Notes: a model not told the origin generated them from the letters alone. Positions 1 through 6,683 are shown, numbered from the stretch's first letter. The stretch is DNA of 10,278 nucleotides from Acidobacteriota bacterium (GCA_029777145.1 JAKOSS010000847.1:1-10278); one strand, 5' to 3'. Translations and numbers: made by a program.

Positions 1-300
1 CGCCCATGAGCAGTATCCGCCGAACTGCGGCGCGAAGCTGTCGGGATCGCTCTTGAATTTCTCGAGGTTCGCGGCCGATGAGAACAGCCACGTCGCGCCT
101 TTCCAGACGAATTTGAAGTCAGGATTTCCCTGAACCGCGTCCGAGTCCGAAAAGTACGCGACGGTATCGAATCCCCTGATCGCGACGTTGTCGGCCGTTG
201 TGTTCACCTGTTTGACGCCCTCGGCCCGCGGCCAAAGGAAAAATGCGCCGATCGCGATCGCAACGACCGCAACCGACGAAATGATGATCGCTTTTTTCAT
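1..300 (-). CDS. YHS domain-containing protein, membrane-anchored or exported (3' end missing)
   Basis: Reading leftward from ATG at 300 gives 100 codons without a stop, so the gene runs off the left edge. The start MKKAIIISSVAVVAIAIGAF is a lysine-led hydrophobic segment, either a signal peptide or an N-terminal anchor. A YHS-type core follows: 'IRGFDTVAYFSDSDAVQGNP', then 'FVWKGATWLFSSAANLEKF', 'SDPDSFAPQFGGYCSWA'. The G-[FY]-D-x-VAYF, W-x-FSSAANLxxF and APQ[FY]GGYC blocks are characteristic of small YHS-domain proteins, which are thought to bind metal; the substrate or partner is not known. A strong Shine-Dalgarno (AGAGGTGA) sits just upstream. The start codon lies 2 nt after the stop of the upstream VOC frame, so the two were probably co-transcribed and translationally coupled. 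The nonsense codon in that upstream gene could reduce expression through polarity. Confidence 0.85.
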   Translation of the reverse strand, partial: MKKAIIISSVAVVAIAIGAFFLWPRAEGVKQVNTTADNVAIRGFDTVAYFSDSDAVQGNPDFKFVWKGATWLFSSAANLEKFKSDPDSFAPQFGGYCSWA

Positions 301-302
301 GT

Positions 303-1391
303 TCACCTCTCGATCGTCCGCACGGCGTGGCCGTCGGGATCGCGAAATGATATAGCGCGTTTGAATCCGAATTTATTCCAATCGGTCGCGACAATTCCGC
401 TTGAGATCATCCGCGATTTCGAAGCGATGACGCTGTCGAGCAGCGTTCCGACAGCGCTCGACTCAAAACTCGTCTGCCAATGCCAAAGATCATTGCTCCG
501 CGTGTCGGCGGGAAACGGACGTCCGTCCTTCGGTGCGCGGTATTCGAGGAACTCGACGGCGATCCCGTCGTTCTTCGTGCGCAGCCCCGTGATGTGGAGC
601 GAAGCGCCCAAAACGTTGTTCAAATGTTCCTGTTCCGTTCCGAAGTTGTCGCTCGTACCCGCGACCGTGAGTCCGAGCAGATCGCGATAGAACCCGAGAC
701 TTGCGTCCGAGTTTTCGACCACGATCGCCGTGTGGTCGATGCCGAGAAATGTGTTTCCGGAAGATTCAAGGTCGTGCCATTTCTTCGCACCCTTGTCGGG
801 CGGAAAATGCAGGCTCTCGCGAACGTGATTGTCCGGATCGCGGAACTAGAATGCCGTGATACCGGCGGCGTTCGGGATCGTCTTCGGCAAGGTTTGCGGC
901 GCGGTCGAGGCGAACCGGACCTTGTTTTGCCGCAAGATCGCGAACGCCTTGTCGATGTCCGAAACGATGATCGCGACGTGCTGGAACCAGCGGTCGTTGC
1001 TTCTGGAATCGACGGGAACCGGCCTTCCGCCGCCCGTCAGGTATTCGGTGAGTTCGATCGTTTCGTTCCCGAGTTTCAGGCGCACGACCCGTGCCCGGGC
1101 GCCGAAAACGCCGGTCAGATGTTCGAATTCCGTTCCGAAGAACTCGTCGTCCGAGACCTTCTCGAACGGCAGAACGCGCGTGTAAAAATCGAGCGCCCGG
1201 TCCATGTTCGAAACCGTGAATCCGACCGATTCGACACGCTCCAGAATCGGGGAAGAAGGGAGCGGGCGAACGGGAGAAGGGGAGACCGCCTGGCCGTGTG
1301 CAGTAGTCCAGAAAACCAACGCGCCAAGCAAACCGATGATCAGCCAGCCGAAGGGGAAATCGTTGTGTGCGGTAATATCTCCGTTGTTCAT
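303..1391 (-). pseudogene. Two-domain VOC (glyoxalase/bleomycin-resistance fold) protein, exported; broken by in-frame TAG
   Basis: From ATG at 1391 to TGA at 303-305 there are 362 codons interrupted once, by TAG at 846-848 (codon 182). A hydrophobic segment at residues 14-30, followed by AHGQA, looks like a signal peptide. A proline/serine linker follows (about 37-49), then VOC module 1 (about 52-195, 'VESVGFTVSNMDRALDFYTR') and VOC module 2 ('LGIDHTAIVVENSDASLGFY' onward). Each module ends in FRDPD-[NG]-H, and the stop falls directly before the first of these (ITAF-stop-FRDPDNH), where homologues usually have Tyr. One base change from TAC or TAT explains it. The frame stays open and conserved on both sides, so the lesion looks recent, or is a sequencing error. 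The frame is open further upstream to 1526, but that part is repeat-derived, so I start at 1391; the ribosome-binding site is weak. VOC proteins bind a metal and act as lyases, dioxygenases or binding proteins; the substrate is unknown. Confidence 0.8.
1249..1288. repeat. Degenerate 7-8-base purine/pyrimidine repeat inside the VOC gene
   Basis: On the minus strand this stretch reads as imperfect units such as TCTCCCC, TTCTCCCG, TTCGCCCG and CTCCCTTC. It encodes the Pro/Ser linker between the signal peptide and the first VOC module (roughly residues 37-49). Its style matches the short-period repeats found in nearby spacers. Confidence 0.5.
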
Positions 1392-1399
1392 TTCAAGTT

Positions 1400-1479
1400 C
1401 TAAATTCCCGATTCCAATTTCTGTATTCCAAGACCCGTGGATTCGACATTCCAAGGTCCAAAAATCCAATATTTCAAGG
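1400..1479. repeat. Degenerate ATTCCAA repeats (left flank of palindromic spacer)
   Basis: Several ATTCCAA/AATCCAA-like units lie here at about 8-20 base intervals. They are the inverse of the TGGAATC units at 1795-1850. The 11-mer GACATTCCAAG at 1445-1455 recurs exactly, inverted, at 1840-1850. No gene is supported; open frames here give low-complexity translations. Confidence 0.55.
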
Positions 1480-1733
1480 CAGCCCCGCAGGGGCGTTGGA
1501 GCAATAACCCCTGGCGCGCGACGCAAGCCAGGGGACGTGGCGCCCGATGCATCCGAGCCCCGACGGGGCGCAGGCCGTGACCTTCTGGGTGAATTCGATT
1601 CGGAGGACGACGACAGTTTGTGAGCGACGAGGCCGCGACGCCCCTTCCGGGGCTTGGTGTCGCGTCCGATATCTAGCCCCAGGCTTGCTTCGCGCGCCTG
1701 GGGTTACCATTCCCACGCCCCTTCGGGGCTTTG
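1478..1733. repeat. ~255-bp palindromic MITE/REP-like element
   Basis: Two arms of about 95 bases (1481-1575 and 1636-1730) are imperfect inverted copies around a ~60-base centre. Each arm has the same order of parts: an outer GCCCC-NN-GGGGC palindrome (1481-1495; 1716-1730), a longer hairpin (CCCCTGG...CCAGGGG at 1508-1534; CCCCAGG...CCTGGGG at 1677-1703) with a GCGCGC-containing loop, and an inner GCCCC-NN-GGGGC palindrome (1556-1570; 1639-1654). No transposase is encoded. The structure suggests a non-autonomous mobile or REP/BIME-like element. Its folded RNA could also end transcription between the GMC and VOC genes. Both strands yield spurious open frames rich in Pro, Arg and Gly, which should not be annotated. 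Confidence 0.8.
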
Positions 1734-1794
1734 CCGCTTTCAGAAAGATCACCGCGACCGCTTGATTCAATGATTTCGTTTCAAGATACGTCGA

Positions 1795-1850
1795 TTGGAA
1801 TCCTGGAATCTGGAATACTGGAATCTGGAATTTTGGAATCTTGGAATGTC
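1795..1850. repeat. TGGAATC-type tandem repeat
   Basis: Seven consecutive units of 7-9 bases share the core TGGAAT (TTGGAATCC, TGGAATC, TGGAATAC, TGGAATC, TGGAATTT, TGGAATCT, TGGAATG). The array abuts the stop codon of the GMC oxidoreductase gene (TGA, 1849-1851) and mirrors the inverted units at 1400-1479. Confidence 0.8.
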
Positions 1851-3399
1851 AATTTCCTAGGATCACATCCCCGACCCTGAGCGCGTTCGCCATGATAGTC
1901 AGCGCCGGGTTCACGGCCGAACTCGAAGGGAAGAAACTGCCGTCGACGACGTAAAGGTTCTCGACCTCGTGCGCGCGGCAGTTGCGGTCGAGGACCGACG
2001 TTGCCGGATCGTCGCCAAAGCGCACCGTTCCGTTCTGGTGCGCGACGCCTGCTAACGGGATCTGCTCCGCCAGATACAGGTTCCGAGCGAAGATCCCCTG
2101 ATGGCATTCGCCGCCGTGAATGTCGCACTTACGCTGCCGGTTCATCAGATCCTTTAGTTTCGCCTGCAGACGCTTGTGCGCCTCGACGTTGTTCGGCGTG
2201 TAACTGAGGACGATGTCGCCGTCGGCGTTCAGCGTCACGCGATTCTCGGGGCGCGGAAGGTCCTCGGTCGTGAGCCAGAAATCAAGGGAATGCTTCGCCA
2301 TCAGATCGAGCGTGAAACCGGGCGCGATCGCCGGAGCGCCGGCCGAGAGCGTGACACCGTCAAGCTTTCCGACGAACGAGATATGGCCCATCGGATAAGG
2401 GAAATCTTCTGATCCGAAATAGAAGTCGTTGACCGCCAGCGTCTTCTGGAAGATCGTCGGATTCGGGCATTTCGAAACGGCGAGCATCACCGAATTGACG
2501 TGGCCCATGTAGTTGCGGCCGACCTGATCGCTGCCGTTCGCGAGTCCGTTCGGGTGCATCTCGTTCGCCGACCGCAAGAGCAGCGCCGCCGAGTTGATCG
2601 CTCCGGCAGAAACGACGACCGTGTCCGCGGTGAATCGTTCGAGCTCGCCGTTGATCTCGGTCACCACTGACGCCACGCGTTTCCCGCTCGCATCCGTTTC
2701 GAGCTTTTTCACCAACGCGTTCGTCATCAGAGTGACGTTCAAGTGATCGAGCGCCGGTTCGACGCCGCAGGTTTGCGCGTCCGATTTCGCGCTGACGAGG
2801 CACGGAAATCCGTCGCATGTGCCGCAACGGATGCACTTGCTGCGCGGATCGTCTTCCTTGAGCATGATCCCGAGCGGAACGTGAAAGGGTTTGCAGCCGA
2901 GCGCTTCGAAGTCTTCGGCGAGATGCTCGATGCGCGATTCATGCGAAACCGCCGGATGCGGAAACTCGCTGCTCGACCACGGTTCGGTCGGATCCTCGCC
3001 GCGCGCGCCGTGAACGTGGTAGATCGCCTCGGCCTGCGCGTAGTACGGCTCGAGCTCGTCGTACGAGATCGGCCACGCCGGCGAGACGCCGTCGTAATGT
3101 TTCAACTCGCCGAAGTCCTCTTCACGCATGCGGAAAAGCGCCGCGCCGTAGAACTTGGTGTTGCCGCCGACGTTGTAGTTCGTATGCGGATGGAGCGGTT
3201 TCCCGTCGCGGTCGTACCAAACTTCCTTGGTGTTGTAGTGTCCCTCGACGTTTACTTTGCGCGAATCCCAGTTCTCGAGTCCGCGTTTGACGAAGTCGCC
3301 GCGTTCAAGGACGAGGATCTTTTTTCCCGAGGGCGCGAGTTTACGCAGGAGCGTCCCGCCGCCCGCGCCGGTGCCGATGATGATGATGTCGTAGTGCAT
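1849..3399 (-). CDS. GMC family FAD-dependent oxidoreductase
   Basis: This 516-aa protein has the usual GMC length and layout. The N-terminal FAD-binding motif is at residues 6-15 (IIIGTGAGGG), with the ribose-binding acid E32 in VLERG. The mid-region has 'NVGGNTKFYGAALFR' (76-90). The substrate domain ends in the C-terminal GMC signature 'VDGSFFPSSSAVNPALTIMA' (485-504), which holds the catalytic Asn (N497). The partner histidine is H454 in AHQNG. A cysteine cluster, CIRCGTCDGFPC (189-200), lies in the middle. There is no signal peptide, so it is probably cytoplasmic. GMC enzymes oxidise alcohols or sugars; the substrate cannot be read from sequence. The adjacent upstream SDR is glucose-dehydrogenase-like, so a sugar or polyol is plausible. 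The ATG at 3399 has no clear Shine-Dalgarno and is preceded almost directly by a heptamer-repeat tract. Confidence 0.92.
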   Translation of the reverse strand: MHYDIIIIGTGAGGGTLLRKLAPSGKKILVLERGDFVKRGLENWDSRKVNVEGHYNTKEVWYDRDGKPLHPHTNYNVGGNTKFYGAALFRMREEDFGELKHYDGVSPAWPISYDELEPYYAQAEAIYHVHGARGEDPTEPWSSSEFPHPAVSHESRIEHLAEDFEALGCKPFHVPLGIMLKEDDPRSKCIRCGTCDGFPCLVSAKSDAQTCGVEPALDHLNVTLMTNALVKKLETDASGKRVASVVTEINGELERFTADTVVVSAGAINSAALLLRSANEMHPNGLANGSDQVGRNYMGHVNSVMLAVSKCPNPTIFQKTLAVNDFYFGSEDFPYPMGHISFVGKLDGVTLSAGAPAIAPGFTLDLMAKHSLDFWLTTEDLPRPENRVTLNADGDIVLSYTPNNVEAHKRLQAKLKDLMNRQRKCDIHGGECHQGIFARNLYLAEQIPLAGVAHQNGTVRFGDDPATSVLDRNCRAHEVENLYVVDGSFFPSSSAVNPALTIMANALRVGDVILGN

Positions 3400-3403
3400 A
3401 GCT

Positions 3404-3500
3404 GTCAGTGGTCAGTGTTCGGTGGTCAGTGGTCAGTGGTCAGTAGTGCGTAAGATCTGCCCGCATCGGCGTGCTGATCACTGACCACTGGCCCCTGACT
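3404..3500. repeat. GTCAGTG heptamer tandem repeat with inverted counterpart
   Basis: Six head-to-tail heptamers fill 3404-3445 (GTCAGTG, GTCAGTG, TTCGGTG, GTCAGTG, GTCAGTG, GTCAGTA). An inverted, degenerate set (CTGATCACTGACCACTGG and following) lies at 3473-3500, so the transcript could form a hairpin around a unique ~27-base centre. The tract fills nearly the whole SDR-GMC spacer and reaches the last bases of the SDR gene. Confidence 0.85.
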
Positions 3501-4266
3501 ACTGCTCCTCGTAATACCAGGTCAGGCCGCCGTCGACGAAGAACGTCGAGCCGGTGACGTAATCGGCCTCGTCCGATGCCAGGAAGATCGCGACGCCCGC
3601 GACGTCGTCGGTTTGTCCGAGCCGCTTGAGCGGGATCTGTCCGAGCAGATAATCCAGTTTCATCGGATTGTTCAGCAAATTGCGGTTGATCGGAGTTTCG
3701 ATCGCGCCCGGCGCGATGTTGTTGACGTTGACCCCGAACTGTCCGAGTTCGACCGCGAGATTGCGGGCCAGCATCCGGACGCCGCCTTTGCTCACGCAAT
3801 AAGCCGTGAAATTCGGGAACGGCAGGTCCTCGTGGACCGAGCTGATGTTGATGATCTTGCCGCGCCGCTTGGTCTCGATCAGGTGCTTCGCCATCGCCTG
3901 CGACGCGAAGAACGCGCCCTTGATGTTGACGTTCATGACGAAGTCGTAATCGCGTTCGGAGACTTCCCAGAACGGCGCGTGGCGCTCGACGCCGGCATTG
4001 TTGACCAAAATGTCGACCGATCCGAACTCCGCGACCGCGGCCGCGAACAGGTTCTCGATATCGGCGACCTTCGAAACATCGCCCTGAACGGCGATCGCGC
4101 GGCCTCCGTTTTTGGCGATCGTCGCGCAGACCTCGTTCGCCATATCCATGTTTCCGATGTAGTTGAGGACGACGTTCGCGCCCTCGCTCCCGTAACGTTC
4201 GGCAATGCCGCGGCCGATGCCCTGGCTGCTGCCGGTAATGATTGCTGTTTTGTTCGTAAGTCTCAT
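3499..4266 (-). CDS. SDR family oxidoreductase, glucose 1-dehydrogenase-like
   Basis: This 255-aa classical short-chain dehydrogenase is full length. The Rossmann motif is TGSSQGIG (11-18), D63-V64 is the adenine-binding pair, and NNAG is at 89-92. The catalytic set is S143, Y156 and K160 (YCVSK) with an Asn in MNVNIKG. 'IINISSVHEDLPFPNFTAYC', 'NNIAPGAIETPIN' and the ending 'YVTGSTFFVDGGLTWY' closely follow Bacillus glucose 1-dehydrogenase, which oxidises beta-D-glucose to gluconolactone with NAD(P). The residues after the second strand (NYIGNM) lack the Arg of that enzyme, which may favour NAD over NADP; this is inference. It lies between the aquaporin and GMC genes on the same strand. It ends in TAG. 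The ATG at 4266 follows a heptamer-repeat tract and has only a poor ribosome-binding site. Other sugar or polyol SDRs cannot be excluded. Confidence 0.9.
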   Translation of the reverse strand: MRLTNKTAIITGSSQGIGRGIAERYGSEGANVVLNYIGNMDMANEVCATIAKNGGRAIAVQGDVSKVADIENLFAAAVAEFGSVDILVNNAGVERHAPFWEVSERDYDFVMNVNIKGAFFASQAMAKHLIETKRRGKIINISSVHEDLPFPNFTAYCVSKGGVRMLARNLAVELGQFGVNVNNIAPGAIETPINRNLLNNPMKLDYLLGQIPLKRLGQTDDVAGVAIFLASDEADYVTGSTFFVDGGLTWYYEEQ

Positions 4267-4273
4267 AGTCTTT

Positions 4274-4436
4274 GTTAGTGGTCAGTGGTCAGTGGTCAGT
4301 GGTCGGTGGTCGGTGGTCTGGAGTCTCGAGTCGAGAGTCTCGAGTCGAGAGTTGTTGGTCGAGAGTCTCGGGTCGAGAGCCCGATAGACTTTTTCCCGAC
4401 TCCCGACGCCCGACTCCCGACACTCGACTTCTGACA
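4274..4436. repeat. Three adjoining heptamer-repeat blocks (163 bp)
   Basis: Three different motifs share one period. 4274-4315: six heptamers of the GTCAGTG/GTCGGTG type. 4321-4376: four 14-mers of the form GAGTCTCGAGTCGA, i.e. eight heptamers. 4395-4436: six heptamers (CCCGACT, CCCGACG, CCCGACT, CCCGACA, CTCGACT, TCTGACA). Most of this tract lies inside the 3' end of the aquaporin reading frame; the remainder forms the leader of the SDR gene. The pattern recalls cyanobacterial short tandemly repeated sequences, which also have a 7-base period, but the motifs differ. Confidence 0.85.
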
Positions 4437-5195
4437 ATCAAAAATGCACCCGTAACGGCTGTCGTGATCGAGCTTTGCGCAGAGCACAGCGTGCGGCCCG
4501 CGCAGCCTGACAAACACTTCGGCAGCCGCGAGCATCGCCAGCGGCGGCGCCGTGAAATATATCCACCATGACGTCCAGTTCGCCGCGAACAGCGCCGATC
4601 CGAACGTCCGCGCCGGATTCATGCTCATTCCTGAAACCGGCGATTCAAGCGCGATGTAACCCGCCACGAGCGTCCCCGCCAGAAACGGCGTGAACTTCGC
4701 CAATGAACGGTGATTCGAAGCGACGAGCACCGTCGCCATCATGCCGAACGAGATCGCGAACTCCGACGCAAAACTGACGATCGGGCCCGACGAATCGGGA
4801 ACCGTGACCGCGAAGTTAACCGCCGAATCCGCAAGCGTTCCGCCGAGCGCGATCCACGAGAGCAAAACCCCCGCCGCCGCTCCGATGAATTGAAAAAGAA
4901 CGTAATAAAGCGCGTCGCCCGTTTTGATCTTGCCGAGACGCCAGAACGTCAGTGTCACGGCCGGATTGATGTGCGCGCCGGAGAGTTTTCCGAACGGCGA
5001 TTTGAAGATCGCGACCGCCGTCAGCCCCATCGCCGCGCCCATCATCACGAGCTTGATCGCGATCGCGATCGACGACGCCGGTGACGCCGGATGAAAGAGC
5101 AAAACCGAGAACGTGCAGGCCGAAACCATGAACAGCCCGAGCCCGAGCGCTTCCGCTGAATACTCTTTCCAGTTGTGTCCGAGCGTTTCCTGCAT
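4296..5195 (-). CDS. Aquaporin / MIP family channel with a repeat-encoded C-terminal tail
   Basis: This is a 299-aa integral membrane protein. Six hydrophobic spans and two half-helices with NPA boxes are visible: 'SGAHINPAVT' (72-81; N77-P78-A79) and 'GMSMNPARTFG' (189-199; N193-P194-A195 followed by R196). Residue 197 is Thr, where glycerol facilitators usually have Asp, so a water-type channel is more likely than GlpF. The channel domain ends near residue 230. A Cys-bearing segment follows, CAKLDHDSRYGCIFDC (239-254). The last 45 or so residues (Ser/Arg/Thr/Asp-rich) are encoded by the heptamer repeats at 4296-4436 and are probably not part of the ancestral protein. A good Shine-Dalgarno (GGAG) precedes the ATG at 5195. 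The gene starts 39 nt after the subtilase stop, so co-transcription is likely. Confidence 0.9.
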   Translation of the reverse strand: MQETLGHNWKEYSAEALGLGLFMVSACTFSVLLFHPASPASSIAIAIKLVMMGAAMGLTAVAIFKSPFGKLSGAHINPAVTLTFWRLGKIKTGDALYYVLFQFIGAAAGVLLSWIALGGTLADSAVNFAVTVPDSSGPIVSFASEFAISFGMMATVLVASNHRSLAKFTPFLAGTLVAGYIALESPVSGMSMNPARTFGSALFAANWTSWWIYFTAPPLAMLAAAEVFVRLRGPHAVLCAKLDHDSRYGCIFDCQKSSVGSRASGVGKKSIGLSTRDSRPTTLDSRLSTRDSRPPTTDH

Positions 5196-5234
5196 TGCTT
5201 TCTCCGATCCGATAAAACACGTCCGCGCGGCCGT

Positions 5235-6671
5235 TTATTCCACGACTTTGAGGATCGAGTTGAATCCTCCGAAATCGTCCGGCCGCTTCATCAAATTGCT
5301 CGGATCTTCGATCCAAAACTGCCCGTCGATCACGTATTTGTATCGATATTCGCCCGCCGGAAGCCTTGCGATTGAGGCACGCCAGACGCCGTCCGCGCAT
5401 CTTGCGAACGCGGTCATTTCAGAACTCCAATCGTTGAAATCGCCGGCGAGCGCAACACGTTCGGCCCGATCGTCGTGATGAAAGAAGATGATCTTGTCGG
5501 CAGTGATCTCGGGTGGGCGCAGGTTCATGCCGTCGAGCGCGTGAACCTCGTCTCGCGCCGTCGCGACGGCGTCAGCGGCGTTCAGAAGTCCGAAACCCTG
5601 ACGGATCGCTTCGAATCCGGCAATCCTCGACGCGGTTGATACCAGGATGTGTTTGACTGCGGACGGCGAGAGTTCAGGATTTGCTTCGAGCATTTGGGCA
5701 GCGACCGACGCCGTGATCGGCGCGGCGAAACTCGTTCCGTCGACATGCTGGTAGTGCGTTGCGACGATCTTTCGGCGGTGCAGTTGATACTCGACGATCT
5801 TTCTTGCCTCTTCGACGCCGAGCGCGCGAACGTCGTCCGTCAAGCCGCTCGATTCGAAGTACTCGGCGAGCATCGCCTTGAACGCGTAGTCGGGCGAGTC
5901 GGCAAGAAGTGACAAGGTTTCGGCCGCCCGATAATCGTCGGTTTCGGGAAGGATCGGCGCCGCGACGAACATCGCCGGCGCGATGATCTCGGGTTTGACG
6001 TTCCCGTCGAGCGTTTCGCCGAAGTTCGAGTGATAAAGCGCGACCGCGTCCGGATCAAGATTGTTGGAATCCGAATATCCGCCGACCGTGATCACCAACG
6101 GCGCATTCGCCGGAGGGATCGAATGCGTGTCGCCGGCGTTCCCGGCGGCGACTGTCACGACCACACCGCTCGCGACAAGTTCCTCGGCAAGACGGTTGAT
6201 CTCGCTTTCGGCGGACAACGCGTCCATGTCGCCGCCGAGCGACATGTTCATGATCCTGATTTCGAACCGCTCACGATTGGCGGCGATCCAGCGAAGTCCG
6301 GCGATGATCTCCGAATCGCCGATGCGGCCGCCGCGCGAAACCTTGACGAGGACGAGTTTTGACTCGTGCGCGAGTCCTTTGTAGATCCCGTCCGAAAGCG
6401 ATCCGTCGCCGGCGCATGCCGTAACGGTCTGCGTTCCGTGCCAGTGATGACCCTGCGGAGCGATTCCGATGAGTTCTTTTTCTTCGCCTGAAACGTCGTG
6501 AAACGCCACGACGCGGTCGGCGAAATCGGGATGCGGATAAAAGCCGGAGTCGAGAAATGCGATCGCCACGCCGCGACCGGAAAGTCCGGCGTCGGCGGCG
6601 AGTTTTTGAGCGGTCGGTATTACCGAAAAGCGGTTGCGGCTGTGCGCGTGTGCGTGTGTTGCGTCATACAT
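5235..6671 (-). CDS. Subtilisin-like (S8) serine peptidase with C-terminal glycogen-binding/CBM48-type domain
   Basis: The 478-aa protein has the full S8 catalytic set: D41 in AIAFLDSGF, H78 in HWHGT, oxyanion N178 in AAGNAG, and S314 in DGTSFAAP. About 70 helical, acidic residues (240-308) sit between the APAMFVAAP strand and the catalytic serine, an insertion compared with minimal subtilases. Residues ~400-476 form an early-set, AMPK-beta/CBM48-like domain ('RVALAGDFNDWSSEM', 'GEYRYKYVIDGQFWIEDPSN'), a fold that usually binds alpha-glucans. No signal peptide or prodomain is visible; the start is His-rich (THAHAHSR). The enzyme is therefore probably intracellular, or exported by an unrecognised route. 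The ATG at 6671 is chosen because there is no earlier in-frame start before repeat or AT-rich leader; its ribosome-binding site is weak. A possible ECF-type promoter lies about 30 nt upstream. Confidence 0.92.
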   Translation of the reverse strand: MYDATHAHAHSRNRFSVIPTAQKLAADAGLSGRGVAIAFLDSGFYPHPDFADRVVAFHDVSGEEKELIGIAPQGHHWHGTQTVTACAGDGSLSDGIYKGLAHESKLVLVKVSRGGRIGDSEIIAGLRWIAANRERFEIRIMNMSLGGDMDALSAESEINRLAEELVASGVVVTVAAGNAGDTHSIPPANAPLVITVGGYSDSNNLDPDAVALYHSNFGETLDGNVKPEIIAPAMFVAAPILPETDDYRAAETLSLLADSPDYAFKAMLAEYFESSGLTDDVRALGVEEARKIVEYQLHRRKIVATHYQHVDGTSFAAPITASVAAQMLEANPELSPSAVKHILVSTASRIAGFEAIRQGFGLLNAADAVATARDEVHALDGMNLRPPEITADKIIFFHHDDRAERVALAGDFNDWSSEMTAFARCADGVWRASIARLPAGEYRYKYVIDGQFWIEDPSNLMKRPDDFGGFNSILKVVE

Positions 6672-6683
6672 ACACGCACTAAA

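Noticed and set aside
371..379. Third TGGAATAAA copy, within the VOC coding region
   Set aside because: It encodes part of DWNKFGF, lies far from a start codon and lacks a CGTC-like partner; treated as chance.
846..848. TAG as a recoded amino acid (pyrrolysine or code change)
   Set aside because: TAG also ends the SDR gene normally, no recoding element was seen, and a Tyr-to-stop point change is simpler.
480..1403. Long plus-strand open frame (307 codons) opposite the VOC gene
   Set aside because: Its translation is Arg/Asp/Val-rich with no recognisable domain, and it mirrors the codon bias of the minus-strand gene; it is an antisense shadow.
1392..1526. Upstream extension of the VOC gene to a start at 1526
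   Set aside because: The added residues are translated palindromic and ATTCCAA repeats; the signal peptide begins properly at 1391.
1474..1770. Open frames across the palindromic element on both strands
   Set aside because: Pro/Arg/Gly-rich translations (for example PRRGVG) arise from the hairpin repeats themselves.
2743..4278. Plus-strand open frames at 2743-3453 and 3613-4278
   Set aside because: Both lie antisense to well-supported GMC and SDR genes and show shadow-type composition; one runs into heptamer repeats.
3404..4436. CRISPR-like array
   Set aside because: Units are contiguous heptamers without spacers, and no cas genes are present.
5050..5075. GCGATCGC-type palindromes (also near 250) as HIP1-like signals
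   Set aside because: They fall in coding sequence and follow from Ala/Ile codon choice in GC-rich DNA; no regular spacing was seen.
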